Shown: in pieces, positions 26,490 to 35,713 of the stretch | Layout: every line of letters starts with the position of its first letter | How positions within the stretch are numbered: position 1 is the first letter of the stretch | Source: Sporosarcina sp. 6E9 | GTDB taxonomy: Bacteria > Bacillota > Bacilli > Bacillales_A > Planococcaceae | Reading direction: 5' to 3' | DNA: 64,000 nt | Assembly: GCF_017921835.1 (NCBI RefSeq) | Contig: NZ_JAGEMN010000001.1 | Location: 1,357,874-1,421,873, forward strand | Position numbers and translations under genes: made by a program | The notes under the pieces: model-generated | Seen by the model: only the letters and a program-made list of their open reading frames with translations | Databases searched by the model: none | What the model was told of the DNA's origin: nothing

Positions 26490-27753
26490 AATTTATATCT
26501 ATTAATTTATTCGTTATTAATTTATCCATCGAAGATAATACTGCCGCTTTTACATGTTCATAAGTAAGTCCGCCCTGAACGTAAGCAGTGTATGGAGGTC
26601 TAATGGGGCCATCCGCAGTCAATTCAATACTAGAACCTTGAATGAATGTTCCTGCCGCCATTATTACATCGTCTGTGTAGCCGGGCATATAAGACGGTTC
26701 TGGTGCATAATGCGCATTGATTGGAGAATTTTCTTGAATCGTTCGACAGAACTCAATCATTTGTTCAGCACTCCGAAATGATACAGATTGAATCAGATCC
26801 GTTCTTCTATCCGTGTAATGCGGTGTTGTCACAAGACCGTAACTATCTAACAGGGCTGCTGTAAACAGTGCGCCTTTAACCGCTTGGCTTACGATATGAG
26901 GTGCTAAGAAAAAACCTTGATACATTTCCCGGAGCGTATCAAGCGACGCTCCAGCCTCGGCGCCCAACCCCGGTGAAGTCATTCTGTAAGCGCATTGTTC
27001 AACAAGGTCTTTCCCGCCTGCAATATACCCGCCAGTTCTGACAAGTCCACCACCCGGATTTTTTATAAGCGAACCCGCCATTAAATCGACACCTACCTCA
27101 GTCGGTTCTTTCTCTTCCACGAATTCTCCGTAGCAGTTATCAACAAAAACAATTAGATTTGGATTTATCGCCTTTACTTTTTGAACCATTTCAGAAATTT
27201 CGTCAATCATAAATGATGGTCTATCTGAATACCCTTTAGATCGTTGAATTCCAATTACCTTGGTTTTATCATGAATATTCTTTCTCACTTCATCAAAATC
27301 GACACGACCATCTTCGAGTAAATCAATATGTTTATACGTGATGCCATAGTCATGAAGCGACCCAGTATCTTTCCCATTTCCAGTAACAATTGAGTCGAGC
27401 GTATCGTACGGTTTTCCGGTTATGTATAACAGTTCGTCTCCTGGACGAAGTACGCCAAACAAACTAATTGAAATGGCATGTGTGCCTGAAATGATTTGAT
27501 TACGAACGAGACAACTTTCAGCCCCGAATGTATCCGCATAAACACTCTCCAATACGTCACGACCTTCGTCATCATACCCATACCCTGTAGAGCCCATTAG
27601 ATGAAAATCACTGACACGATTATTTTTGAATGCCGCAAGAACTTTTTTCTGATTGAAAAATGCTACTTTCTCAACCTGTTTAAAATAGGGTTCAAGTTTT
27701 TGTTCCATCAATTCGGTTTGAATGTCCAAGTTTGTTTCTTCATTTGCTAACAT
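26488..27753 (-). CDS. ynbB: PLP-dependent methionine gamma-lyase/aluminium-resistance family protein YnbB
   Basis: The 421-residue protein belongs to the fold-type I PLP enzymes annotated as aluminium resistance protein (B. subtilis YnbB). It shows the substrate-binding MGSTGYGYDDEGRD, NQIISGTHAISISLFG, the Asp of VFVDNCYGEFVE that pairs with the pyridine nitrogen, and the Schiff-base Lys in AGSLIKNPGGG. The family resembles cystathionine gamma-synthase/lyases, but the reaction is not established. In B. subtilis ynbB is followed by glnRA; here lexA follows instead, and glnRA is absent from the window. ATG 27753 follows AAAGAGGC. Confidence 0.9.
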   Translation of the reverse strand: MLANEETNLDIQTELMEQKLEPYFKQVEKVAFFNQKKVLAAFKNNRVSDFHLMGSTGYGYDDEGRDVLESVYADTFGAESCLVRNQIISGTHAISISLFGVLRPGDELLYITGKPYDTLDSIVTGNGKDTGSLHDYGITYKHIDLLEDGRVDFDEVRKNIHDKTKVIGIQRSKGYSDRPSFMIDEISEMVQKVKAINPNLIVFVDNCYGEFVEEKEPTEVGVDLMAGSLIKNPGGGLVRTGGYIAGGKDLVEQCAYRMTSPGLGAEAGASLDTLREMYQGFFLAPHIVSQAVKGALFTAALLDSYGLVTTPHYTDRRTDLIQSVSFRSAEQMIEFCRTIQENSPINAHYAPEPSYMPGYTDDVIMAAGTFIQGSSIELTADGPIRPPYTAYVQGGLTYEHVKAAVLSSMDKLITNKLIDIN

Positions 27754-27899
27754 TTATTTTAGCCTCTTTCTTCTTTATGTTATAGTCTAATTTTATCAGT
27801 TAACTGTACGTGGTCAACGTTCACATAATTCACATAGTTGTAATTCATCTAAAATTAGAACGTAATGATTTGCTACTTCGCCATTTCAAAATGGTACAA

Positions 27900-27937
27900 G
27901 AAAAAACGGAACAGGGCTATAATCGCCTGTTCCGTTT
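27900..27937 (-). terminator. Terminator of hfq
   Basis: Minus-strand AACGGAACAGG pairs with CCTGTTCCGTT and is followed by TTTTT, four bases after the hfq stop. Confidence 0.85.
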
Positions 27938-27940
27938 ATT

Positions 27941-28165
27941 TCATTCTTCGAGATCCATTGTAATCATTTTTGCAGGTACATAAGTTGAGATTGCATGCTT
28001 ATAAATAAGTTGCTGCTTACCATCCGTTTCAAGTAGGACTGTGTAATTATCATATGATTTAATAAGTCCTTTCAGTTGAAAGCCATTCATTAAAAATACA
28101 GTTACAGATATGTTGCTCTTACGCAATGAATTTAAAAATACGTCTTGCATTTTGCCTTGTTTCAT
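27941..28165 (-). CDS. hfq: RNA chaperone Hfq
   Basis: The 74-residue Sm-like protein forms a hexameric ring that binds small RNAs. Both Sm motifs are present: [20 protein letters not shown] (Sm1, residues 21-40) and the diagnostic YKHAIST (Sm2, 55-61). The N-terminal [12 protein letters not shown] matches the proximal-face Gln and Lys region. ATG overlaps the miaA stop by four bases (ATGA), the universal miaA-hfq arrangement. It ends at a strong terminator, so this is the last gene of the miaA-hfq unit. Confidence 0.96.
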   Translation of the reverse strand: MKQGKMQDVFLNSLRKSNISVTVFLMNGFQLKGLIKSYDNYTVLLETDGKQQLIYKHAISTYVPAKMITMDLEE

Positions 28166-29154
28166 AATATTGCCCCTCCTGTGTGGTCAAAACTTTTCTC
28201 TACTACTTCTTTCTCCTTGCTTGATCCAAAACCCTTTAAAACAGTAAATATTTCTTTCACTTGATCATCTGTGTTAAGTGTTGCATCAACCCACTCAATC
28301 GCTAATTTGTTTCGGAAATAAGTCATCTGACGCTTCGCATAATTCCGAGAATTTTTCTTGATTAATTGAATTGCGACATCTAACGGTATTTCTCCTTCAA
28401 TAAACCGATGAAGTTCTTTATATCCGATTGCTTGCACGGATTGCATATCGCGAATTCCTGCATTCCATAAAGCTTCGGCTTCTTGTAAAAATCCTTTTTC
28501 CATCATTTGATCAACGCGTCTGTCAATTCGATCATATAGCAAATCGCGTTCCATTTCCATTCCAATTAGCAAATGGTTATAAAGTGCATTTCCCCCTACT
28601 TTTTGTTCATGTTCGCCTTTGGTCTTCCCCGTCACTTCAATAATTTCAAGTGCCCGAATGATTCGACGGTGATTGTTTGGGTGTATTTTTTTTGCATCAA
28701 TCGGATCTAGTTGTTCAAGCCGTCGATAAAGATGGTCGGCACCGATTTCGTCAAGCTCTTTTTCTAATCGGCTTCGTATTTCCATGTCTGAAGCCTCATC
28801 TGTAAAACGGAAATCATATAAAACAGACTGTACGTAAAGTCCAGTGCCGCCTACGATGATTGGCAACTTTCCCCTGCCCCGGATTTCATCAATCTTTTTT
28901 CGAACTTCAGCTTGGTACTGCGCAACAGAAAAAGTGTCCTCTGCCTCAATTATGTCGAATAGATGATGAGGAACACCTTCCATTTCAGCTGTTGTAATTT
29001 TGGCAGTTCCAATATCAAGGCCTTTATAAACTTGCATTGAATCGCCGTTAATAATTTCAGCGTTTAATAACTTGGCCAACGACACACTAATTGCAGTTTT
29101 CCCTGATGCTGTCGGGCCGACAATCGCAAGTACATCAATTTTATCTGTCATCAT
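28162..29154 (-). CDS. miaA: tRNA dimethylallyltransferase MiaA
   Basis: The 330-residue enzyme adds a dimethylallyl group to A37 of tRNAs reading UNN codons. The P-loop GPTASGKT lies near residues 12-19, followed by the substrate motif [32 protein letters not shown] and the C-terminal AIGYKEL and [10 protein letters not shown] set the start at ATG 29154, next to the end of the hydrolase; ATG 29166 and 29151 are also in frame. The i6A it makes is further modified by MiaB, also encoded here. It is translationally coupled to hfq. Confidence 0.94.
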   Translation of the reverse strand: MMTDKIDVLAIVGPTASGKTAISVSLAKLLNAEIINGDSMQVYKGLDIGTAKITTAEMEGVPHHLFDIIEAEDTFSVAQYQAEVRKKIDEIRGRGKLPIIVGGTGLYVQSVLYDFRFTDEASDMEIRSRLEKELDEIGADHLYRRLEQLDPIDAKKIHPNNHRRIIRALEIIEVTGKTKGEHEQKVGGNALYNHLLIGMEMERDLLYDRIDRRVDQMMEKGFLQEAEALWNAGIRDMQSVQAIGYKELHRFIEGEIPLDVAIQLIKKNSRNYAKRQMTYFRNKLAIEWVDATLNTDDQVKEIFTVLKGFGSSKEKEVVEKSFDHTGGAIL

Positions 29155-30062
29155 TTTTGCATCCATTCAAGCACCGCCTCTAAAACATGAACTTGAGCTG
29201 GATCATTCAACAATTCATGTCGTCCTTCTTCAATGATTAATACAGTAACCTCTTTAATATTTGCATCATGATACTGTCGGGCTACTTTCCATACCGCTTT
29301 CCCGTATTCCCCTACTGGATCATCAACTCCCGAAAAGAGCAATATCGGCAAATTTTTCGGTATTTTTTCGATTTCTTGCGTCTTATGGATTAACCCAAGC
29401 CCGTTAAATAGATCGATAAAAAATTGGGTGGTTGGAATGAAGCCGCATTTTTCATCAAGCATGTAATCCGATACATGTTGTTCATTTTTCGACAGCCAGT
29501 CGAATTTCGTTTGCGGATTATCAATTTTTTTATTGAATGCGCCAAAAACAAGTGAATCCAACAGATGGTTACGTTCAGTGTAACCTTTTCTTTTGCCAGC
29601 GAGATGAGCTAATGCTAGTCCCCCGTACCTGGCAATCCCAGAATCATCGCCCGTTCCAGATAAGATTGCGAGATCCACCTCATTTCCGTGCAATTGAATA
29701 TAGCGGCGTGCGATGAACGAACCCATACTATGTCCTAATAGAATGAATTTTAAATTCGAATGAACAGTTTTAACTTCTGAAATAACTTCGTGCGCGTCTT
29801 GGACAACACGATTGAAACCATCTTTATCTGCAAAATAGCCTTTCATGCCATTTAATATTGCGGTTTGTCCATGTCCCCGGTGATCATGCCCGGAAACGAC
29901 AAAACCTTGGTCACAGAAAAAGTTTATCGCAAATTCATAGCGGCCAATATGTTCCGCCATTCCATGAAGGAGATGAATATGCCCGATTGGCTTAGAAGGT
30001 GGTTCTTTAATAAATGCATAGAGTTTGAACCCATCCGACATTTCCAGTGTTAGCTCTTTCAA
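29151..30062 (-). CDS. Alpha/beta hydrolase, lysophospholipase/monoacylglycerol lipase type
   Basis: This 303-residue soluble protein has a serine hydrolase layout: HLLHGMAEHIGRYE for the oxyanion hole, HDHRGHGQTA, the nucleophile elbow LLGHSMGSF, SGVDDPVG for the acid and EEGRHELLND for the catalytic His. These are hallmarks of the PldB/monoacylglycerol lipase group (YtpA-like in B. subtilis), which release fatty acids from lysolipids or monoglycerides. Start is TTG 30062, with AAGGGGTGG upstream. It overlaps the head of miaA, so it is probably the first gene of a unit with miaA and hfq. Confidence 0.85.
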   Translation of the reverse strand: MKELTLEMSDGFKLYAFIKEPPSKPIGHIHLLHGMAEHIGRYEFAINFFCDQGFVVSGHDHRGHGQTAILNGMKGYFADKDGFNRVVQDAHEVISEVKTVHSNLKFILLGHSMGSFIARRYIQLHGNEVDLAILSGTGDDSGIARYGGLALAHLAGKRKGYTERNHLLDSLVFGAFNKKIDNPQTKFDWLSKNEQHVSDYMLDEKCGFIPTTQFFIDLFNGLGLIHKTQEIEKIPKNLPILLFSGVDDPVGEYGKAVWKVARQYHDANIKEVTVLIIEEGRHELLNDPAQVHVLEAVLEWMQK

Positions 30063-30110
30063 TCTTCAACACCACCCCTTAGTCTTGCTGATATTATATA
30101 TATATATCTT

Positions 30111-31931
30111 TTACATCACTCGTTTAAACATTTTCTCAATTTCATATGTCGTGAAATGAATGAGCACTGGTCTTCCGTGTGGACAAGTAAATGGGTTTCC
30201 AGCTTCGGATAAATCATTCAATAATTTTCCCATATCCGCCATCGTTAAATGGTGATTCGCCTTGATTGATCGTTTACAACTCATCATAATCGCAGCTTCT
30301 TCGCGCAACTTTCCGATATCTATCCTGCGCGAATTCAATACTTGCTCAATGATTTCTTCGATAATTGCTGTTTCTTCACCGGCCGGAAACCAAGTAGGAA
30401 ATTCACGAACAATGTATGAAGTTTGCCCAAATTCTTCCAAGTATATTCCCACATCTTCAAGAAGCTTTCTGCCCTCTTCGATTCGTGTTTTTTCATCCAT
30501 TGAATAATGAAAAGTTAGCGGGACTAAAAGAAGCTGCCTTTCATTATTCTCTGTTTCTTTTAGTTTATCCCTAAAGTATTCATATTTAATACGCTCTTGC
30601 GCTGCATGTTGATCAATCATAAAAAATCCGTCTTCATTTTGCGCAATAATATATGTCCCATGCACTTGTCCTACAGGGAATAATATCGGAAATGAAGGTG
30701 TATCTTTTTCTTCGGCTACCTCCTCTGCAGGTAGGGGTTCGTTAACCGTCCAATCAGATTGCTGAGCGGCTTGCTCGTCTTTTTCATATACAGGCGACGG
30801 TTTATTAACCGGCTGTTGTACGGGCGTACTGAACTTTTCAGAAGGGAGTTCTTGACGCGGAGGACTTTCCCAAAACCTAACTTGTTCGGTAGGCTTTTTA
30901 GGGACTGATTCTTTTTTTGTTACTCCGGGCACAACGACGTTTTTCTGAATTGCTTTTTGTATGGATTCTTTAATAAGCGTTAGCAGTTCGCCTTCTTTAC
31001 TCATTCGAATCTGTTGTTTCGATGGATGGACGTTCACATCTGTTAAAAACGGATCGCCTTCAACATTGATAACCACAATCGGATATCTGCCTATAGGCAG
31101 ATACGTATGAAAGGCGTCAAGAACAGCCCGGTTAATCGCGTAACTTTGAATCCAACGCCCATTTACAATAGTCGTCATATAATTTCTTGATGCGCGCGTC
31201 ATTTCCGGCAATGATACATAGCCGAAAGTCGAATAATCCGCGTTCTCTCCTTTGAATTCAACCATTTTTCGAGCGGCCGAGATGCCGTATATATCCGCTA
31301 GCACACGCAGTTGGTCTCCGCTTCCTGAAGTTTGCAGCAGCGATTGACTGAAATGCGTTAATTTGAAAGCGATGTGCGGGTGACTTAGGGCTAATCGATT
31401 CACCAATCCTATCGTATGGCCAAGTTCCGTTTGGATTGTTTTCATATACTTAAGACGCGCTGGCGTATTAAAAAATAGTTGAGAAACTGCTATGTCCGTT
31501 CCTTTTCGGTAAGCGGCATTGTCATGTTTCACTAGTTTTCCGCCGTCAATAAAGACTTCGGTTCCAGTGCTTTCCCCGTCAGATGTCCACAATTCAATTT
31601 TGGACACGGATGCAATACTGGCAAGTGCTTCCCCGCGAAAACCAAGTGTCCGTATGCGAAACAGGTCATGCTCATTATCTATTTTACTGGTTGCGTGGCG
31701 CTCGAAGGCTCGGACTGCATCTTGTTTTGACATACCTTTGCCGTTATCGGTTACTCTGATTTTGGTCAGGCCAGCTTCCTCTAAGGCAATTTCTATGACT
31801 GTACTCTCCGCGTCTATCGAATTTTCGACAAGTTCTTTTACGATTGACGCAGGTCTTTCAACAACTTCTCCTGCGGCAATTTTATTCGACAGCGTATCGT
31901 CCATTACTTTAATTATATTCACGTTATTCAT
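30111..31931 (-). CDS. mutL: DNA mismatch repair protein MutL
   Basis: The 606-residue protein has the GHKL ATPase domain at the N-terminus: NKIAAGEVVERPASIVKELV, DNGKGM, ATSKI and GFRGEALASI. After a Pro/Gln-rich linker near residues 330-410 comes the C-terminal endonuclease domain with the metal-binding DQHAAQER (about residue 440), followed by SCKRSIKA and CPHGRP. Thus it is a nicking MutL, as in organisms lacking MutH. It works with MutS in post-replicative repair and overlaps mutS by four bases (ATGA). Confidence 0.96.
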   Translation of the reverse strand: MNNVNIIKVMDDTLSNKIAAGEVVERPASIVKELVENSIDAESTVIEIALEEAGLTKIRVTDNGKGMSKQDAVRAFERHATSKIDNEHDLFRIRTLGFRGEALASIASVSKIELWTSDGESTGTEVFIDGGKLVKHDNAAYRKGTDIAVSQLFFNTPARLKYMKTIQTELGHTIGLVNRLALSHPHIAFKLTHFSQSLLQTSGSGDQLRVLADIYGISAARKMVEFKGENADYSTFGYVSLPEMTRASRNYMTTIVNGRWIQSYAINRAVLDAFHTYLPIGRYPIVVINVEGDPFLTDVNVHPSKQQIRMSKEGELLTLIKESIQKAIQKNVVVPGVTKKESVPKKPTEQVRFWESPPRQELPSEKFSTPVQQPVNKPSPVYEKDEQAAQQSDWTVNEPLPAEEVAEEKDTPSFPILFPVGQVHGTYIIAQNEDGFFMIDQHAAQERIKYEYFRDKLKETENNERQLLLVPLTFHYSMDEKTRIEEGRKLLEDVGIYLEEFGQTSYIVREFPTWFPAGEETAIIEEIIEQVLNSRRIDIGKLREEAAIMMSCKRSIKANHHLTMADMGKLLNDLSEAGNPFTCPHGRPVLIHFTTYEIEKMFKRVM

Positions 31932-34480
31932 CCTTTCGCTGAGCGGAGTTTCTCTTTCAGTTCAAAGACATACTGCAGGGCGTTTAATGGTGTCATATTG
32001 AGTAAATCTGTTTCTTCCAGACTTGCTAGGACTTCTTTTTTCTCATCAGACAATGTGTGCTGCTCTTCTTCTCTTATATCGAAAAACGCCATTTGCTGGG
32101 GTTCATTGATTGGTCCTTTTTCTTTATTTTCAAAGGTTTGCAGTAGCTCTTTTGCACGTGCAAGTAAAGGCGTCGGCAAGCCCGCAAGATCAGCAACGTA
32201 AATGCCGTAACTTTTATCCGCTGCCCCTTTCATGACTTTATGGAGGAACACTACTTTACCATCTTGTTCCATCGCAGCGACATGAACATTTTCAAGTCTT
32301 GCCAGTTTAGTGTCTAGCATGGTTAACTCGTGATAGTGAGTCGAAAATAATGTATTTGCTCCAATTTCATCGTGTATATATTCCATCATGGCTTGGGCTA
32401 AAGACATACCATCATAGGTTGATGTCCCTCTCCCTATCTCATCAAATAACAGAAGACTTTTTTCAGTTGCATTGGCAATCGCATGTTGAGATTCCATCAT
32501 TTCCATCATAAATGTACTTTGTCCGGATGCTAAATCATCCGCAGCACCGATTCGTGTAAAGATCTGATCCGTAACAGGAAGAACTGCGCTGTCGCAAGGA
32601 ACGTAACAACCGATTTGGGCCATTACGACTGTGAGTGCTACTTGACGCATATAGGTGCTCTTTCCGGACATATTTGGTCCTGTTATGAGAAGCATATTTG
32701 CATCTTCTTGCAGTACGCAATTATTTGGTACATAAAGCGAATGATCCATCATTTTTTCAACGACTGGGTGACGCCCATTTTTTATTTCTAATCCTTTATT
32801 ATTATGAAAAGTCGGCTTCACGTAGTTTTGTTTTTCCGCTACTGTCGCAAATGATAAAAGAACATCTAGTTCGCTTAAGATGGATGCCAGTTGCTGAACT
32901 TGTCTAATATGCATCTTCATCGATTCACGAACAGCGCTAAACAGATCATATTCTAGCTCTAATCCATCTGACTCGGCATTTAATATTAAATCTTCTTTTT
33001 CTTTCAGCTCAGGCGTGATATAACGCTCGGCATTTGCTAGTGTTTGCTTTCTTTCATAACGTTCATGATCCGCTAAATGAATATTTGATTTCGTAATTTC
33101 GATAAAATACCCAAAGACACGATTATATCCAATCTTCAAGTTTTTTATGCCCGTGCGTTCACGCTCTTCTTGTTCCAGTTTTGCTAACCACTCTTTCCCG
33201 TTCCTAGCGGCATCTCTGTATGTATCGAGTTGTTCATCATAACCGTCCTTTATAACTCCGCCTTCTTTTACAGTAATCGGCGGATGTTCTGCAATCGACA
33301 TTTCAAGGATGTCTCTTGCCTCTGGACACAAATTGATTTTTTCCGCGAACTGCGTCAAGTGTTTTTTTCCGGAGTTTGCAAGTGCATCTTTCAAGTTCGG
33401 CACTTGTCGCAAGGAATTTCGTAACTGAGCAAGGTCTCGACCGTTTGCCGAACCCATTGAAATACGTCCCGCCAATCTTTCAAGATCATACACTTCGCGC
33501 AAGTTCGTTTTAAGATCGTCGCTTAAAAAGAAATCCTCGACTAATTCAGTCACTGTATCGAGGCGAGCTTCAATTTTCACTTGCTCGGCAAGCGGTTGAT
33601 GAATCCACATTTTCAGCTTTCTTGCACCCATAGCCGTCACGGTTTCATCAAGCAGCCAGTACAGTGTCCCTTCTTTAGTACCATTACGAATAGATTGAAC
33701 GAGCTCCAAATTACGCATGGAGTTTGCATCAATGGATAGCTTTTCTTGTTTTTCTATAAAATCGAAGGGGCGAATATGTTCAAGTGACGACTTTTGCGTG
33801 CGTTTCACATATGAAATTAGATTATCGCAAGCTTCAACTACATCTTCCGGAATGTTGCCTTGGCGTTCCAATGCATCCTTATTATATTCTATTGATAATG
33901 TAATATTTCGTTTTGCCATGTTATCGCTTAATGCAATATGTAGCCCTTCCGCTACCACGACTTCTTTCATGCCAAGTGCATCGATTTCAGAAATTAACGT
34001 GCGCTCATCACCTTGGACATATTGAACTTTTCCTTCACCTGTTGATAAATCTAAATAGGCAAGTGCGTATTTTCCATCGGCGATAATAGCAGCTGAACCA
34101 ATAAAATGATTCGTATTTGTATCAATGCTTTTACCTTCTGTCATTGTTCCTGGCGTTATAATTCGAACGACTTCCCGTCGAACTATTCCTTTTGCTGCGC
34201 GAGGATCTTCTGTTTGTTCGCAAATGGCTACTTTGTATCCTTTACGCACAAGCGTTTCAATATATCCTTCAGCGGAGTGATACGGAACACCACACATTGG
34301 AATGCGGTTGCCACTGGCTGCATCCCGGCTCGTTAATGTGATTTCAAGTATTTGTGAAGCTTCCGTCGCATCGGTAAAGAACAACTCATAAAAATCGCCT
34401 AGTCTGAAAAATAAGAAGGCATCTTCATGTTCTGATTTTATTTTTAAGTATTGCTGTATCATCGGTGTATAAGATGTCAT
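31928..34480 (-). CDS. mutS: DNA mismatch repair protein MutS
   Basis: The 850-residue protein recognises mismatches. The N-terminal domain contains the FRLGDFYELF motif, equivalent to the Phe-x-Glu mismatch wedge. The C-terminal ATPase shows Walker A GPNMSGKSTYMRQ near residue 600, Walker B LLLFDEIGRGTSTYDG and the dimer motif FSTHYHELT. The C-terminus includes a region able to contact the beta clamp. ATG 34480 lies behind GAGGGTAC. An extended -10 promoter lies upstream, and cotE before it is terminated, so mutSL is its own unit. Confidence 0.96.
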   Translation of the reverse strand: MTSYTPMIQQYLKIKSEHEDAFLFFRLGDFYELFFTDATEASQILEITLTSRDAASGNRIPMCGVPYHSAEGYIETLVRKGYKVAICEQTEDPRAAKGIVRREVVRIITPGTMTEGKSIDTNTNHFIGSAAIIADGKYALAYLDLSTGEGKVQYVQGDERTLISEIDALGMKEVVVAEGLHIALSDNMAKRNITLSIEYNKDALERQGNIPEDVVEACDNLISYVKRTQKSSLEHIRPFDFIEKQEKLSIDANSMRNLELVQSIRNGTKEGTLYWLLDETVTAMGARKLKMWIHQPLAEQVKIEARLDTVTELVEDFFLSDDLKTNLREVYDLERLAGRISMGSANGRDLAQLRNSLRQVPNLKDALANSGKKHLTQFAEKINLCPEARDILEMSIAEHPPITVKEGGVIKDGYDEQLDTYRDAARNGKEWLAKLEQEERERTGIKNLKIGYNRVFGYFIEITKSNIHLADHERYERKQTLANAERYITPELKEKEDLILNAESDGLELEYDLFSAVRESMKMHIRQVQQLASILSELDVLLSFATVAEKQNYVKPTFHNNKGLEIKNGRHPVVEKMMDHSLYVPNNCVLQEDANMLLITGPNMSGKSTYMRQVALTVVMAQIGCYVPCDSAVLPVTDQIFTRIGAADDLASGQSTFMMEMMESQHAIANATEKSLLLFDEIGRGTSTYDGMSLAQAMMEYIHDEIGANTLFSTHYHELTMLDTKLARLENVHVAAMEQDGKVVFLHKVMKGAADKSYGIYVADLAGLPTPLLARAKELLQTFENKEKGPINEPQQMAFFDIREEEQHTLSDEKKEVLASLEETDLLNMTPLNALQYVFELKEKLRSAKG

Positions 34481-34516
34481 TATTATGTACCCTCACTATT
34501 ACAATATGTTTTATTC

Positions 34517-34525
34517 ATTATATCA
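34517..34525 (-). promoter_or_regulatory. Extended -10 promoter of mutSL
   Basis: Minus strand TGATATAAT gives a consensus -10 with the TG extension, about 40 bases before mutS. The -35 (TTCGTA) is poor. Confidence 0.5.
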
Positions 34526-34541
34526 AAGTTTCATCGAATAC

Positions 34542-34571
34542 GAAAAAAAGCCGGGATATCATTCCCGACTT
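34542..34571 (-). terminator. Terminator of cotE
   Basis: Minus-strand AAGTCGGGA pairs with TCCCGGCTT, followed by TTTTT, about 40 bases after the cotE stop. Confidence 0.75.
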
Positions 34572-34611
34572 GATTAATTCGCCAGAGCGTAATTACCAAC
34601 CAGAAAGCCTG

Positions 34612-35184
34612 TTAGAACGGTTTTGAATCTTTTCCTTTTTTGTGATCATGTTCATGCTCCCCGTGGACATGACCATGCCCATGTCTATGGCTGGATGATG
34701 ATGATTCATCTCGCTGCGGCCACTCCTCTTCAAAAGTGTGCGGATGGACGGAAACGCAAACTTTCGTTTCGCCCACTACTTCCGCGACTAATTCACGCTC
34801 CACACAAATAACGAATTTTTCTCCACACTCGGATATGATTGCTTCAGTACAGTTTGGATGCTGTATGACATCTACGATTACCTCTTCCACTCTAGATGTC
34901 GGCTCATCCCGATAATGTAATCGAATTCGGTCTTTATAGGGGATCGTTTCTGTAAACACCGAAGTTTTCGAGTGATTATTATGGGAATACCAAACGTTTA
35001 TATCGAACTTACCCGAGACTTCAACGTATTTACCTGATTTTTTTGCTTGATGGGTATGGTTGATAACCCAACAGCCAAGGATACTGGTCGGTTTGTTTGG
35101 TGGACATAAAATTTCTTTTGTTTCGGTCCGCTCTTTCCCTTTTGCAACAATCGCCTTCGTCACGATTTGACGTAAATTCTTCAG
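34612..35184 (-). CDS. cotE: Outer spore coat morphogenetic protein CotE, CTG start and His-rich tail
   Basis: CotE directs assembly of the outer spore coat. The body matches B. subtilis CotE (ITKAVVAKG-like start, KPTSILGCWVINHTHQAKK, KFDINVWYSHNNHSKT, FVICVERELVAEVVGETKV). No ATG, GTG or TTG lies at the expected start, but CTG 35184 sits seven bases after GGAGG and gives MKNLRQIVTKAIVAKG, aligning exactly with the B. subtilis N-terminus; GTG 35163 would be 28 bases away. The usual acidic C-terminus is replaced by SSSSSHRHGHGHVHGEHEHD plus a Lys-rich end, with eight His in sixteen residues. It lies between ricA and mutS as in B. subtilis. Confidence 0.88.
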   Translation of the reverse strand: MKNLRQIVTKAIVAKGKERTETKEILCPPNKPTSILGCWVINHTHQAKKSGKYVEVSGKFDINVWYSHNNHSKTSVFTETIPYKDRIRLHYRDEPTSRVEEVIVDVIQHPNCTEAIISECGEKFVICVERELVAEVVGETKVCVSVHPHTFEEEWPQRDESSSSSHRHGHGHVHGEHEHDHKKGKDSKPF

Positions 35185-35241
35185 TTTTCTTCCTCCTCCA
35201 TTCGCTTCAATTTATCTTATGCGACAGGAGCCTAGAGAGTG

Positions 35242-35275
35242 AAAAAATCGACAGGAATTTTATCCCGTCGATTTA
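35242..35275 (-). terminator. Terminator of the miaB-ricA unit
   Basis: Minus-strand AAATCGAC pairs with GTCGATTT and TTTT follows. It lies between ricA and cotE, so cotE has its own transcript. Confidence 0.75.
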
Positions 35276-35281
35276 AATTAT

Positions 35282-35713
35282 TTATTTATTGTTATATGTT
35301 GTGTTTTCAACGTATGAACCCGTTTCGCCGCGAAGTAAATCTCCGCCAGTCGATTTTATGACTTCATTCGTTACGCCGTTCGCAATTGTTGTCGAGACAA
35401 GTTGAAGTAAATCGTTGACTTCACCTTGTGATTGCTTGAACTCTTGAACAATTGGAACCGTATCGATATCTTCTTGAATTTTATCAATTTTACCTTCAAT
35501 AATTTCCAACGCTCTTTCTTTTCCGTACTGTTGGAAATTGACTGCTTGCTTTTGCAATGATTTCAAACTTGCGATGTTTTCACGGATTTTTTGATTTTCA
35601 TTGATTTGTGCTTCAGCGCGTTTGAAAAAGTCTACTTCCTCTGTGTTAGCAATCATCACCGCTATTTCATTCGCCTTCGCGATGATATCATCTTTAGTAT
35701 ATTTTTTCTCCAT
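35282..35713 (-). CDS. ricA: RicA (YmcA), RNase Y regulatory factor
   Basis: The 143-residue helical protein matches YmcA/RicA: YTKDDIIAKANEIAVMIANT at the N-terminus and the long central helix VDFFKRAEAQINENQKIREN, then SLKSLQKQAVNFQQYGKERA. RicA forms a complex with YlbF and YaaT that directs RNase Y processing of polycistronic mRNAs and promotes sporulation, competence and biofilm formation. ATG 35713 overlaps the miaB stop (TAATG). RNase Y (rny) is also encoded in this window. No Cys-based cluster ligand is visible in this protein itself. Confidence 0.92.
   Translation of the reverse strand: MEKKYTKDDIIAKANEIAVMIANTEEVDFFKRAEAQINENQKIRENIASLKSLQKQAVNFQQYGKERALEIIEGKIDKIQEDIDTVPIVQEFKQSQGEVNDLLQLVSTTIANGVTNEVIKSTGGDLLRGETGSYVENTTYNNK

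Noticed and set aside
27754-27900. GlnR-type operator upstream of ynbB
   Set aside because: CGTTCACATAATTCACATAG looks repetitive, but the spacing does not fit the GlnR consensus.
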